Part shown: positions 13,201 through 22,300 of the stretch, piece after piece
Layout: each line of letters begins with the position of its first letter
Numbering within the stretch: the first letter of the stretch is position 1
NCBI GenBank assembly: GCA_022457155.1
Contig: JAJGOT010000072.1
Span: 1,064,501-1,128,500 of the forward strand
DNA: 64,000 nt
Reading direction: 5' to 3'
DNA from: Cladopsammia gracilis
Taxonomy: Eukaryota; Cnidaria; Anthozoa; Scleractinia; Dendrophylliidae
Made by a program: the position numbers and the translations under genes
The notes under the pieces: generated by a model
Database searches by the model: none
Seen by the model: the letters and a program-made list of their open reading frames with translations, nothing else
What the model was told of the DNA's origin: nothing

Positions 13201-16200
13201 CTGGATCTTCAGACTCCCTGTGGTAGATTAGTTTGCCATCTTCATCCCTCATTTTGTAAAGTGGAAGCTTGCCAGGCTGACTAGCACATTCCTTCCAGGT
13301 TTTCTCCAAATAGTGGCATATCTTGCTTATGTTGTTTGATCTGAAGGGATGAAGTTGAGGACCTTGTGCTCTGTTGTCTTGTTCATCTGGTGCATCAAAA
13401 AACTCAATAGAACCATCTTCCCTCCACTTCCACCAAATCTCAACCCCAGGTTTCAGAAAATCACAGATCTTGGATAGATGTGCTTGCCATAGGCTGGATC
13501 TCTTTGTCATGAGTTCCTTTGAGAAAACTGAGTTGGTTGGTTTGGGAAGACCTTTTGCAAGACAAGAGATTTCTTTTTCTTGGCTTGCAAGGGTTGTCAA
13601 ACTGTTTGTCTCTGTTGCCATTGCATCTTCAGCTTGAATGTGCAGGTAGGCATTTGGCACAAGGTCTTCTATGTGCTTGTTCCAGGTCTTTCTGGTGATG
13701 TCCTCAATCCTGTCAAAATACCTCTCAAAGAGCTCAGCACAGATGGAACGGAGACAGACCAGCCTGTACAGCAGTGGTGCATGATCAACAGCACCATGAT
13801 AATAAATACCACACAGCTTTCGCAGGGTTAATTCCTTTGGTGGGGTGAGCAGCTTCTGGATGGCTTGACCATGTCTAAATGAGATATTATAAAGGCGTAG
13901 CACTGATCTGGGGCTTCTTTTCCCATCGTTTTCATAATAAATGCCCATCATCTCACAGAAAAGGAGAAGGATATCTTTCTCGTCTTCTGTGAGGAGATTC
14001 TTGTTGGATAGGGCAATGGTCACCTTTAAGATGGCTCTTCTGTAGTCAGTTGCTCTCAGTTTATCTTTCTTCAAGGCCAAGGTTGTGATTTCTTTAAACA
14101 GCAGCAGGGTGTCAACATTTGTCATGTGTAGAGGCAACTCTGTGAGAATGTTGGCTATGTGATTGAGACATGTGTGGAGAGGTTCAAAGAAAAGGACTTC
14201 ATAATCTTGTAGATTAAGCTCATTAAGTGACTGTTTCTGTGATCCAAACAGCAAAGCAGGTACTCGGCTTGTCCCTCTCAGCAAATCAGTTAGCCTCTCT
14301 TGAAGTTCCTTTTTGTTGCCATGCACATCAACTCCTCTTGAATTTAATTCTGCTCTGATATTTTTAACTTTGAGGGATTTGAAGGGGCAGGTAGCATCTG
14401 ATTTTCCAAATTTTCCTTTCAGCACTAGGCTCTGCTTTTCTTCAAGGTTTTGGTACTTTTGGTGAGCCATGTAGTGATACTCGCTAGCCCGTCTCATGTC
14501 TCCACCACATCCGGAGCAACCAAAATGCCCACCCTTCTGTGTACCATCTTCAAATTCTACTGCTGGATTATCACCATTCATAAATCGCATCTTTTCTTTA
14601 AGCTCCACTGTTTCAGTTTTATCTGGCACCTGAACTTCAGTGAAGTTTAGCTCTTTTAGACACTCTCTTCTGGTTGGAATGAAGGCAAGTTGGTCTGAAT
14701 CTTTTGCTCCAGCAGCACCTAGCATGTAGAGGTGTGGGGCCTCTATTACTGACTGCACATCCACTCCTTTCCCCCCTTGTTTCTCCTTCTGTTCCTGGTT
14801 AGTGAGATGAACAGCAGGATCGAACACTTCTCGCACTAAAAACAACATAAAACCTGAGCTAGCTATACTTGAATGGTCATGCCATATGAGCCAGTGTCGG
14901 GTTCTCTCACACTTCTTGAGATGTTGGCGGAGTTGGTCATCGCTCATGTTGTCACTGTACTCATGGAGAAGCTGTAGTCTTGTCTTCAGCTGCTCTGGTG
15001 TCATGCTGTTATACTCTTGATCGGTTCTCAATCTCAGTAGATCTTTGTGCATTTTTGCACTTTGTGCACAGACTTCTTTCAGTGGGTACTTTCTGGCAGA
15101 AACTTTACAGACTTTCTTTTCAATGTTTCCCTCTGAAGTGAGAACTACCTTAGTGTATTCGTTGTCTAGCACAGGGATGCCAAGATTGAATTGCCCCAAT
15201 GCAATTCTTTGTTTTATGTCTTCTCGTATTCCTTGGTTGGTACGAGGGACAGGAACAGAAACTGCACCACCAACTTGTTTCTTTAAAGCTCTCCTCACAC
15301 GACACTTCCCTTGGTAAACAAATAATTAAAAAAAAACATTATAATTATGTTTTATACTTATATTTGCAGATTTTATTTTTTGTGGGGGTAGGGGTCGGGG
15401 GGGGGGGATGAGGTATAAATAGTAGTCATATAATGATAATATTCATCTAGTAGGCAGGCCAAACAATTTCAAATCAGCCTTACATCCAGTGACAGGCTGA
15501 TTTAAAAGAGTAATCATGACTACCCTGAATTATATGACCGAAAGTTCAATTACAGTCCACAGGTTAGAATAATAACATTGTCATTATATTTGTTTATTTC
15601 CTTTTGTGTGAGGAAATCGAACTGGACTGCAAATTGAACTGCACTGCAAATGTGTCACTGTGAATTTTGTTTGTTATTTGTATTTAAAACAATAATTTAT
15701 TTTTGTTCATGCATGAGTGATAATTATATACCTCCACTGGCTGGCTCGAAGGGGGTTGTGTCTATTCCATTTGACTTCAAGAATTCTTTTATTATTTGCC
15801 CTCCATTAGGTGGGGTGGTCTCACTGGTATGTCCTCTGATTTGATACTCTTTTGCCTTTGCAGACCAGCAGACAGGTTCATGAGGCCAGTTCTTCACATC
15901 TTCCAAAAGCTGTTCAGTGTTCCCGATGACTTCTTTAGGGATGTGAGAACGCTCCTTCATTCCAGGTGGGGTTTTTTCTAGTCTTGTTTTGGCTTGTTGT
16001 ATTGTTTCGAAAGATTGATAAATTCTTTGTTTTTCTCTTGAAGCCAAAGATGCTCTCTGAGCTAAATGAGAGTCAACGTCATTTTCTTTCCACACAGCTT
16101 CAACATAGGTTTTGAATTCGCGTTGTTTTTCCAAACGCTGTTTTTTTCTTTCATTTGGGCTTTGTTTCTTTTGAAGGTTTAGCTGTGGTACAGCAAGCAG

Positions 16201-19005
16201 TACCTCACTAAATGACTTGCCCAGATTTTCCTTGCATGTCTTTTCATATGTAGTAAAGATCATTTCTCCAACAGCTTTGAGTTCTCCTTTGGTTGCTTGA
16301 GCCTTTTTGGGGACATGGTTTGCTGATCTGTTTTTAATTTCATTAAAAGGGCCCTTAGGTTTATTTTTGTTTTGTTTGCTTTCAGGGAATGTTTCACTGA
16401 TAGATGCATGGAAACTTTTGCAGCACTTGCAGTTTTGAATGCTGTGCAGATTTCGTCTAGGTGGTGTTGTTTTGGACCATTTTGCAGAGGAAAACTGTGC
16501 AAGATAGGCCTGTTTGTCCGCTGCTTTTCTCCACTGCGATATTTTGTCATCAATGATTTTGTAGCACTTCAGAAATGCAACTGTTGATGTAATTTTTTTA
16601 CAGGAACTTATGTTAAGATTTTGCCATTAAATATTGATGAAAGTGAATGAAATGCCATATCACTGAAGTTTATATTTACCTCTGTCGAGTAACAGTGGTT
16701 TGTAGTCTTTAAATTGCTCAATGTAGAGGTGAAATCTTTCATCTAGAATGCGCCTATTAAACTGGCCCTGTGTTTCATCAGAAGCTCGGATAATGCTCTT
16801 AAAAGCAGTTGTTTTTGTCTCCCAAATGAAGACCCTAGCAAACCCACAGCAAACTCTCTCCGTCATTTTGAAACTGCGCGCCAATCCGCCAAAATCTGAA
16901 GTATTTCGCATGCGCATCGTCTCGAATTTCAACTGAAGCTCATTCCAATGTAGTTACGTGCCTTATAGAAACCTTCCTGACTGAAGAAGACATAACATTT
17001 AGAAGATTGTCCGACGTTTCGTGGCTGATAAATGTTCGCAGAAAATTGACTTTGCATTACAAATATCTAATACACAGCATTTCCAAAATACGCTTGGTGA
17101 ATTTATTGAAGCGCTTTGAGTCGTTTACACGCTTTTACCCCAGCAAAAGTAGTTCTAATATGACTACAAACGACATTCGTCTTTGAGTTCTTATCACCTC
17201 TTTCGTCCGCCATCTTTGTTTAGCTTTCAATGCGATGTTCTTATTGGTCAGATGCTGATGGGAGAGCCGCCAGTCTATTTTTTCAGTGGTGCCTACCTAT
17301 CTATTTAGTTGCCAGGCTCCTGGCCGACGAACGTTCGTCCCAAAATGGCGCCCGTTTTTCTATTTCTTGTATATGCGCTACTTTGAGGGCAAACGGGGTG
17401 CTGAATTTAACAAGGACAACCAATGTAAACGGCAAACCTCAAGCTTTTAAAGTTCTTCTAACGTTTTCTGGCCGGAATGGTGAACTGAATGTTAAAATAA
17501 AGTTTTATTTCGAAGCTAATTAACAAAATTTATAAACATCGGAGATTTTTGTCAAAAAATCATACTTTTAAGTTTACGTAATCAACCATTCCGGCCAGAA
17601 CTCTAAAGAGTACGAAGACCTGCGTATAGAAATACGTTTACTTGTATAGGTTGTGGGTCATCTCGTCACCCCATTTTAAGTTTTCTATCGAACAATTAAA
17701 CCTGACGTCACAGGTCACGTGGTTAACAAATTGAGGTTCTGTCAACAGAAATATGTTAAGGCAAACGAGTTTTGTTTGCTTGCCAAGTTTGGTGGCAATT
17801 AATCGATTCTGTGAGCTACAATGATTTTTTTTCGTTTTTATAATATTTTAAGCCCAAGCCATGCCTTAACATGCTTGAGCTATTCTAGACCAAAAATCTC
17901 TGATTACTATACCCTATCCCAGACTAAACTGCCTGAAAACCATACCCTTCACAGTGGCACATACCATAACAGCTCATTTATGGGAGTACCCCCCCCCCCC
18001 CCCAGGGATTGCACACACATCAATCAGGTTTTAAACTGATAGAAAACATCCGTGTAGTAGAATAATGTTCACATAGATTTTTCAATCTCGAATTTTGTTA
18101 TTGATGTAATTAACTATTAACAGTTCAGCGCCGGATTATCATGCTTGTATGCTTGGTTTCTCTTATTCTTTTCACAATGACATTGTTCTGCTATCATAAC
18201 AATAATACTAATATCTCATTGCTAATAAATACTTTCTGGAATTATAATGGTTGCCTCTCGCTTAAGGATAGGATTTTTAATAACACCTTAAGGATCATTC
18301 TAGAGTCAAATACCAACCCTTTATATGCAAACTAAAAAATAATAGCAAAAAACATGTCTTTATCCTAGCCTGACCATTTTCATTTTTCCTTTTTTTATGT
18401 AAGCAGGCCTTTAGCATTAGAAGAATAATTTCTCATTTTCTCTTCAGAATACCCTCAATGAAAAAATGTCGGTCACATACAGTGGCATGCTAAAAGTTCG
18501 TTTTGCATCAATTGTCACAGAAATACACGTACACAGTTTGTATTTGCGTGACAAAGATCAGGGAATATTATTCACTACAGAAATCACAAGTTCTGTAGGA
18601 TTTTCTCGATCAAATCAGGTTTCTATTCACAGATTCAATACACTGTATTAGTTCAGCTTAGTTGTTTATCGGTAATTTTTAGTTTTATTCAATAAAAATA
18701 TTGTTTATGAAGAACACACTCGTACAGCTGTGTAAGTTTAGGTCCTGGAAATACTTAAGCTTAATTATTACTCCTACCTTTTTGCAAGCTTCAATATGAT
18801 GATATACAACTGGAAATCCTCCAATAGGGAACAACGGTTTGGGCAACTCCAAAGAGAGAGGACGGAATCTTGTTCCTGAGATCATAAAAATACGAAGCTT
18901 ATCATCATGCATGCTGCAAGCAAGAGTTCATTCTTGAAGACAAGTTACAGTAAGCAAAAGTTTACCTTTCATAGGACCTCCAATGAGAATCACAGCCTTA
19001 ATCAT
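1232..19005 (-). CDS. GMPPA: Mannose-1-phosphate guanylyltransferase regulatory subunit alpha (GMPPA), 12 coding exons, complete
   Basis: Coding exons, in transcription order: 18966-19005, 18778-18875, 9811-9914, 8158-8344, 6801-6860, 5223-5353, 4681-4809, 3920-4017, 3723-3769, 3276-3368, 2333-2504, 1232-1332. They sum to 1260 bases, 419 residues plus stop, against about 420 in the human protein; all junction phases agree. The N-terminal nucleotidyltransferase domain shows the [13 protein letters not shown] and PKPLFPIGG signatures (residues about 9-31), then [17 protein letters not shown] and VEKPETF. The C-terminal part has left-handed beta-helix hexapeptides ([26 protein letters not shown]) and ends in NEIIL as in animals. 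Known role of the family: GMPPA is a catalytically weak homologue that binds GMPPB and gives GDP-mannose feedback control in the cytosol. The intron after exon 4 appears to use a GC donor. Intron 2 hosts a nested transposon gene. A minus-strand AATAAA at 1188-1193 lies about 40 bases past the stop. Confidence 0.96.
2601..2775. mobile_element. Short foldback element with GGCCCACCTTCACCC ends
   Basis: AAAGGCCCACCTTCACCCAAAA on the left matches the inverse TTTTGGGTGAAGGTGGGCC on the right. It lies in GMPPA intron 11, directly next to the element starting at 2778. Confidence 0.65.
2778..3180. mobile_element. AACCCTTTCACTC foldback element carrying 88-bp tandem repeats
   Basis: The left end AACCCTTTCACTCCCAGAGT and right end ACTCTGTGAGTGAAAGGGTT are inverted. 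Inside are three units of exactly 88 bases containing GTGTGACCATTCAAATGAAA and TGCATGGTACCATTTG. The unit length is confirmed by GTGAC at 2858, 2946 and 3034. Other copies: 9114-9480, 24840-25255, 30010-30130, 37984-38480, 41300-41470, 51870-52060, and a 106-bp variant at 20396-20770. Confidence 0.75.
4083..4335 (+). pseudogene. LINE fragment, N-terminal end reaching the endonuclease start
   Basis: The plus-strand frame reads [14 protein letters not shown] and then IGCLNVRTM, which resembles the first beta strand of a LINE apurinic-like endonuclease (typically I.T.NVRTL). The frame then loses similarity. It is a short dead fragment in GMPPA intron 7, antisense to the host. Confidence 0.5.
4868..5046. 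mobile_element. G-rich foldback element with ATATGGGAGCCCCC end
   Basis: The left end GGGGAAAGGGGGCTTCTATACA pairs imperfectly with the right end TTTATATGGGAGCCCCC plus a poly-C run. ACCCCAGTCATTTTTATATG also occurs inverted at 7796-8113, so this is a small family. It lies in GMPPA intron 6. Confidence 0.5.
5048..5136. repeat. Hairpin GTTCAAAAGGTGGATAG family
   Basis: TTGTTCAAAAGGCAGATAG pairs with CTATCCACCTTTTGAACAA, with TTTATCTGG in the loop. A related sequence is at 26645-26720 in PA2G4 intron 8. Confidence 0.6.
6894..7206. repeat. Dispersed foldback repeat, copy 1
   Basis: It contains an inner palindrome (7068-7206): TTATTGACTAAGTTAGGTCG pairs with CCCTCCCACTTAGTCAATAA, around CGGTCCGTACGCCATGACC. 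A diverged copy is at 59217-59630, so the whole block is mobile or was duplicated. Confidence 0.6.
7796..8113. mobile_element. Foldback element with GGGACTCCCATATAAAAATG ends
   Basis: The left ACTCCCATATAAAAATGACA and right AATATTTATATGGGAATCC are inverted, both flanked by CCCCAGT/GGGGTGA. It is related to the element at 4868 and lies in GMPPA intron 4. Confidence 0.55.
8700..8975. repeat. CCCCAAAAA-rich dispersed repeat
   Basis: Repeated CCCCAAAAA/CCCCCAAAAG motifs spaced 30-40 bases apart. The inverted equivalent (TTTTGGGGG) is at 21725-21945, so it is a dispersed degenerate repeat. No coding content. Confidence 0.45.
9114..9480. repeat. 88-bp tandem repeat element, copy 2
   Basis: Two full units plus one deleted unit of the 88-bp repeat (GTGTGACCATTCAAATGAAACC), entered through AAACCTTTGTCTCCCAAAGTC, a degenerate form of the terminal repeat at 2778. 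It lies in GMPPA intron 3. Confidence 0.65.
9528..9726. mobile_element. Foldback element with GTTCCAGAAAA ends
   Basis: TGTAGTTCCAGAAAAAATCC on the left and GGATATTTTCTGGAACTGCA on the right are inverted. G-rich internal arms (GGGGGAGGGGGG, GGGGGGACAGGG) pair further. It ends 85 bases from GMPPA exon 3. Confidence 0.6.
10001..10567. mobile_element. Foldback element with TTCTTGG(T/C)TTTCAC ends
   Basis: TTCTTGGTTTTCACACATGA at the left and ATGACATAAGTGAAAGCCAA at the right are inverted with few mismatches over about 25 bases. There is no open reading frame of note inside. It precedes the G-rich foldback element in GMPPA intron 2. Confidence 0.55.
10982..11006 (+). repeat. Left terminal inverted repeat of the 6.9 kb transposon
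   Basis: 25 bases beginning CTCAAGCATG and ending GGCATGGCTTG, identical to the reverse complement of 17855-17879. Identity stops immediately inside the repeat on both sides. Confidence 0.8.
11282..11370 (+). other. Possible noncoding or first exon inside the transposon, plus strand
   Basis: A relatively GC-rich stretch (GACGCGGCCTGCTAGATGGCG) ends with ATGGAAG followed by GTAAGCG, a strong splice donor. If real it would start a second, divergent transcript in the element with ATG at 11364. No downstream exon could be assigned. Confidence 0.2.
12509..16932 (-). CDS. Nested 1300-aa SAP-motif protein, candidate transposase (3 exons)
   Basis: Exons: 16680-16932, 15732-16580, 12509-15309. They total 3903 bases, 1300 residues plus stop, with no internal stop and clean GT-AG junctions (phase 1 at both introns). 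I took the upstream ATG at 16932; an in-frame ATG at 16866 would remove 22 residues. Exon 2 encodes a Cys pair ([10 protein letters not shown]) and a long basic, probably coiled-coil stretch ([19 protein letters not shown]). Exon 3 encodes [12 protein letters not shown] (about 510-521), [11 protein letters not shown] (about 613), CSGCGG (about 632), a SAP-like helix-turn-helix (about 678-712: [20 protein letters not shown]) and [11 protein letters not shown] (about 736). The last 150 residues are acidic then basic. I cannot assign a named superfamily. The setting between inverted repeats suggests a transposase, and the aspartates and glutamates in the first two motifs could be RNase-H-fold acidic residues; that is inference. 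A domesticated nuclear protein is the alternative. Confidence 0.8.
17466..17600. repeat. 16-bp perfect inverted repeat upstream of the nested gene
   Basis: TTCTGGCCGGAATGGT at 17466-17481 is the exact reverse complement of 17585-17600, with about 100 bases between. It lies inside the transposon, about 530-670 bases upstream of the first ATG of the 1300-aa gene. It could be a regulatory or protein-binding subterminal repeat, or a small nested element. Confidence 0.5.
17855..17879 (-). repeat. Right terminal inverted repeat of the 6.9 kb transposon
   Basis: Exact reverse complement of 10982-11006. It lies about 920 bases upstream of the first ATG of the 1300-aa gene, so the promoter must be between the two. 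Confidence 0.8.
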
Positions 19006-19306
19006 GGTTATTTCCACAGTTGAAATCTTCTTATGACTGAGGGCGAGATTTTAAGCTAAGATCTTTTGAAAAAGTTTCTATGGAAATCTTCCCATTTTAC
19101 AAAATTGTTCGCCACGTAACCTCTCGTAGACACAAAACTTAGTCTGCCTCCTCCCCTAGTGCAATTTCACCTTCCCCTCTAGGGCTGGGTAGGAAATCCC
19201 CGCCATTTTGAGCACGGCATCCTGGGTACATACACGCACGTGCAAAGAGAAATTGGCCGCCATCATCGAAGGTTTCGTCGCGTTTGGAACAACTTGTTTT
19301 GATAAA
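19006..19306. promoter_or_regulatory. Putative bidirectional promoter between GMPPA and PA2G4
   Basis: Only 301 bases separate the start codons of two divergently transcribed conserved genes, so both 5' UTRs and core promoters must lie here unless there are undetected upstream noncoding exons. Visible elements include CGCCATTTTG at 19201 and GCCGCCAT near 19255, which resemble YY1-type sites common in animal housekeeping promoters; this is a match by eye. No TATA box is evident. Confidence 0.6.
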
Positions 19307-22300
19307 ATGGCAGATAAAGGAAGTGATTCTGGCGAGGAGGAGGATCCTACAATTGCCGAAGATGTTGTTGTTACGAAATACAAGATGGCTGGGGACATGG
19401 CTAACCGTAAGTGAAGTGTCAAGTTTTAAGAGTTTTCGATTTCATTCTCTGTTGAATTCGAATGATTCCAATTGAATGAATGATGTCAGCTAAACTGTCG
19501 TGTTCATGAAAATCACTGTCACTTTCGATACTTTCCGCTGTTCTACAAACGTCCCCCTATTTTTGCGTTCCGAAGAAACATGCCCTCTTTATATTCGATA
19601 ATTGTGTTGCCTTCATCAGGTCCGTTTTATACTTTAATTTGTCAAGGTGAAACTGAGTTTTAAGCTTTATTAACGAAGTCTAATTTTAGCTTGAAGCCCA
19701 GTGGAAGAGTTTTACACTTATCCAGTGCATTAATCACTGTAAACATAACAGTATCACGGATGTGTACTTTTGTACATATTCAAGCTGATAACATCTCGGG
19801 TTGTATTAATGACTTTTAATAGCTTACATATTTTTCCATCTTATTCCCCTGGAAATAAAGCTTAAAGGTTGTTTTGGATATATTGCCAATAAATCATATC
19901 ATTATTAAGTAATGCCACCTCACAGGTACTTCCCATATTGTTGTAGGGAATTGAGGTTGTCAATAAATTGAAAAAGGAAAACGTTAAGCTTGACTGAAAT
20001 ACAAGAAGCAGTGCATCATTAATCTGTGAGAAAATTTTCAAACTGAAATTTTTGGTCCGTACTGCCATCTCCCAGAGAAACTGGCATCTTCATCAACTTA
20101 AAAGTCTACAAGGAGTGTCAATTCAGCAAGGCAGTGTGGAAGAGCGATAAAGATTTAATGAAGTGAATAGGCTTAACATTCTCCACTGCACAATATTGAT
20201 ACAAACAAACACTTCCAAAGTTCACATACTGTACGTAATTTCATATCTTTCATTTCCATATCTTACATTAGCAGCTGAAGTAGTAATCTTAACCATTCCC
20301 TAATTGAGTCATGCATTGACAAGTTTGAACAATGTGATTCTAACATCTGAGAGTTTATTTGCTATTGTATTACTGTTTATTTGCTATTTTATAAGGTGGT
20401 TCTAACTTTTGAGTCTGTGGATGAAATCCTAAAGTGCGACCATTCAAATGAAAGCTACTGAGCAGTACTTTTCTGTTGTACTGTTTATTATACTGTACAA
20501 GGTGGTTCTAACTTTTGAGTCTATGGATAAAATCCTAAAGTGTGACCATTCAAATGAAAGCTACTCAGCAGTACTTTCCTGTGGTGCTGTTTATTATGCT
20601 GTACAAGGTGGTTCTAACTTTTGAGTCTGTGGATGACATCTTACAGTGTGACCATTCAAATGAAAGCTACTGAGCAGTACTTTCCTGTGGTACTGTTTAT
20701 TATGCTGTACAAGGTGGTTCTAACTTTTGAGTCTGTGGATGACATCTTACAGTGTGACCATTCAAATGCACAGTGTTTTCCCTATTGTGGATGGAGCCAT
20801 GTTGGTGATCAGAACAATAAAATGACCTTGTTTTGTTAACAAGTCTATTGCTGTGCAATTTTTTTGCAACCACAGACGTGGCTGTTCTGCAAACCAGACA
20901 TACATACTCCTCTCTCCCAACCCCCCTCCCTCCAACATTTTTTTTAATTGAAGGGCTGAGTGGAATAAAGCCCCAATTGAATTCTGATCAACCGCTAGAT
21001 TCTTCTTACAGTCTGTCTTGTATATGCTCATGTAACAAAGGGAGAATTTGGCTATAGATCAGTAGTCACTTTTGGCCTTATCCCAAACTGAAATAAGGCC
21101 CTAAGTGACCCCTGATCTGAAACCAAATTCTCCCTTTGTTACATGAGCATATACAAGACAATCTGGAAGGAGAATCTAACAGTTGATCAGAAGTCACTTA
21201 AGGCTTTATTCCACTCACCCCTTCAATTGCTCTCACAAATAACTTTTACCATATCTTGATGGATAAGTACTGCAGATTAAAGTCTACTTTGCATTTAACA
21301 TTCTTTTATATTCAAAAGGTGTTCTTAGGAAAATCATAGAGTCTGCAACTCCGGAAACTACGGCACGGACACTGTGTCAGTTAGGAGATAACCTTATTGA
21401 GGAAGAAACTGGCAAAGTTTACAAGAAAGAAAAGGAGCTCAAGAAAGGTATAATTAGTGCATATTTCCATTATCTACAATTTAATTCACTACAAAGGGGG
21501 CAGTGGTTTGGGCAACCATCTGCCAGCAGTGGCTTGAGCTCTACTTTTCGTATTTGTTTTTTTGAGAATGTTTGAGGTGAAATGTTTCTAAGTTCTTCTG
21601 GCAACAGTTTCCAGAGTTTCGGAATTGAATCTTATAGGTACAGTGAAATGAGATCCTCATAAATTATAAGGAGAGCAGCAAACTGTAAATAAATAAGTAT
21701 AAAATTAAAATATTTATCTCAAATGTATTATCCTCAGGAGGAGTTTTGAGGTTTCAAATTTGTGATCTGAGGAGTTTTGGGGGTTAAGAAATTTTGTTGT
21801 GACCTTTTGGGGGATGAATTAGAGCTTGGTGATAACCTTTTTGGGAGTCAGAGAAAAGGGTAACCTTTTTATGAAGAAAAGAAAAAAAAATTCTTTTTGG
21901 TGGTGGGGGTAATCTTTTTTGGGGGACTTATTTTACCCTAATAGTACTTTTTTGAGTCGAACAATTTGACCTCATTCTCACCTTCCTGTAAACTATTAAT
22001 TTAGCTGAGTTCCTCTCTGGGAAATTATCACTGTTTTGTTAATGATGGCTGTCTCTTTGTATTGCCAGGTATTGCATTCCCAACATGTATCTCAGTAAAC
22101 AATTGTGTTTGTCATTTTTCACCCCTTCTAAGTGAGCCGGATATCACTTTACAGAATGGCGACCTTGTAAAAATGTAAGATGGTTAGCTTTGTATACTGT
22201 TCATATTGATTTTGTTAATTGCCTTAATGTTTTGTATCTGATAGAATCAAGTCTTTCCTGTGCAAGAAAAATCTTGTATCAAAAGCACATGTCTTGTATT

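Larger units (their letters stand above)
10982..17879. mobile_element. 6.9 kb DNA transposon candidate with perfect 25-bp terminal inverted repeats
   Basis: The bases at 10982-11006 (starting CTCAAGCATGTTAAGG) are the exact reverse complement of 17855-17879. Between them lies the complete 1300-aa gene on the minus strand. The flanks read ...GATAACCT before and CTATTCTAGACC after. A related uninterrupted G-rich foldback element at 40494-40512 reads GATACCCTATTCTAGACC, so the element appears inserted at CT with a 2-bp duplication. The block lies in intron 2 of GMPPA in the same orientation as the host gene. The intact reading frame and perfect inverted repeats suggest a recent insertion. No other copy of the inverted repeat was seen in this window. 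Confidence 0.7.
10674..18007. mobile_element. G-rich foldback element (GGGGGTACTC termini), split by the 6.9 kb transposon
   Basis: The left part 10674-10981 and right part 17880-18007 are the two ends of one foldback element: poly-G then TACTC on the left, GAGTACC then poly-C on the right. The direct repeat ATTGCAC at 10667-10673 and 18008-18014 is the probable target-site duplication. Internal motifs (CTGGGACTCTGA, CCCTATCC(C/T)AGAC, TTCACAGTGG) recur in the copy at 40314-41040. Without the inner insertion the element would be about 436 bases. Confidence 0.7.

Noticed and set aside
13013..15411. Several 60-90-residue plus-strand frames
   Set aside because: They are antisense shadows of the large exon of the nested 1300-aa gene.
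17230..17523. 97-residue plus-strand frame within the transposon
   Set aside because: It spans the 16-bp inverted-repeat region, has no recognisable domain and no splice context; not enough to call a gene.
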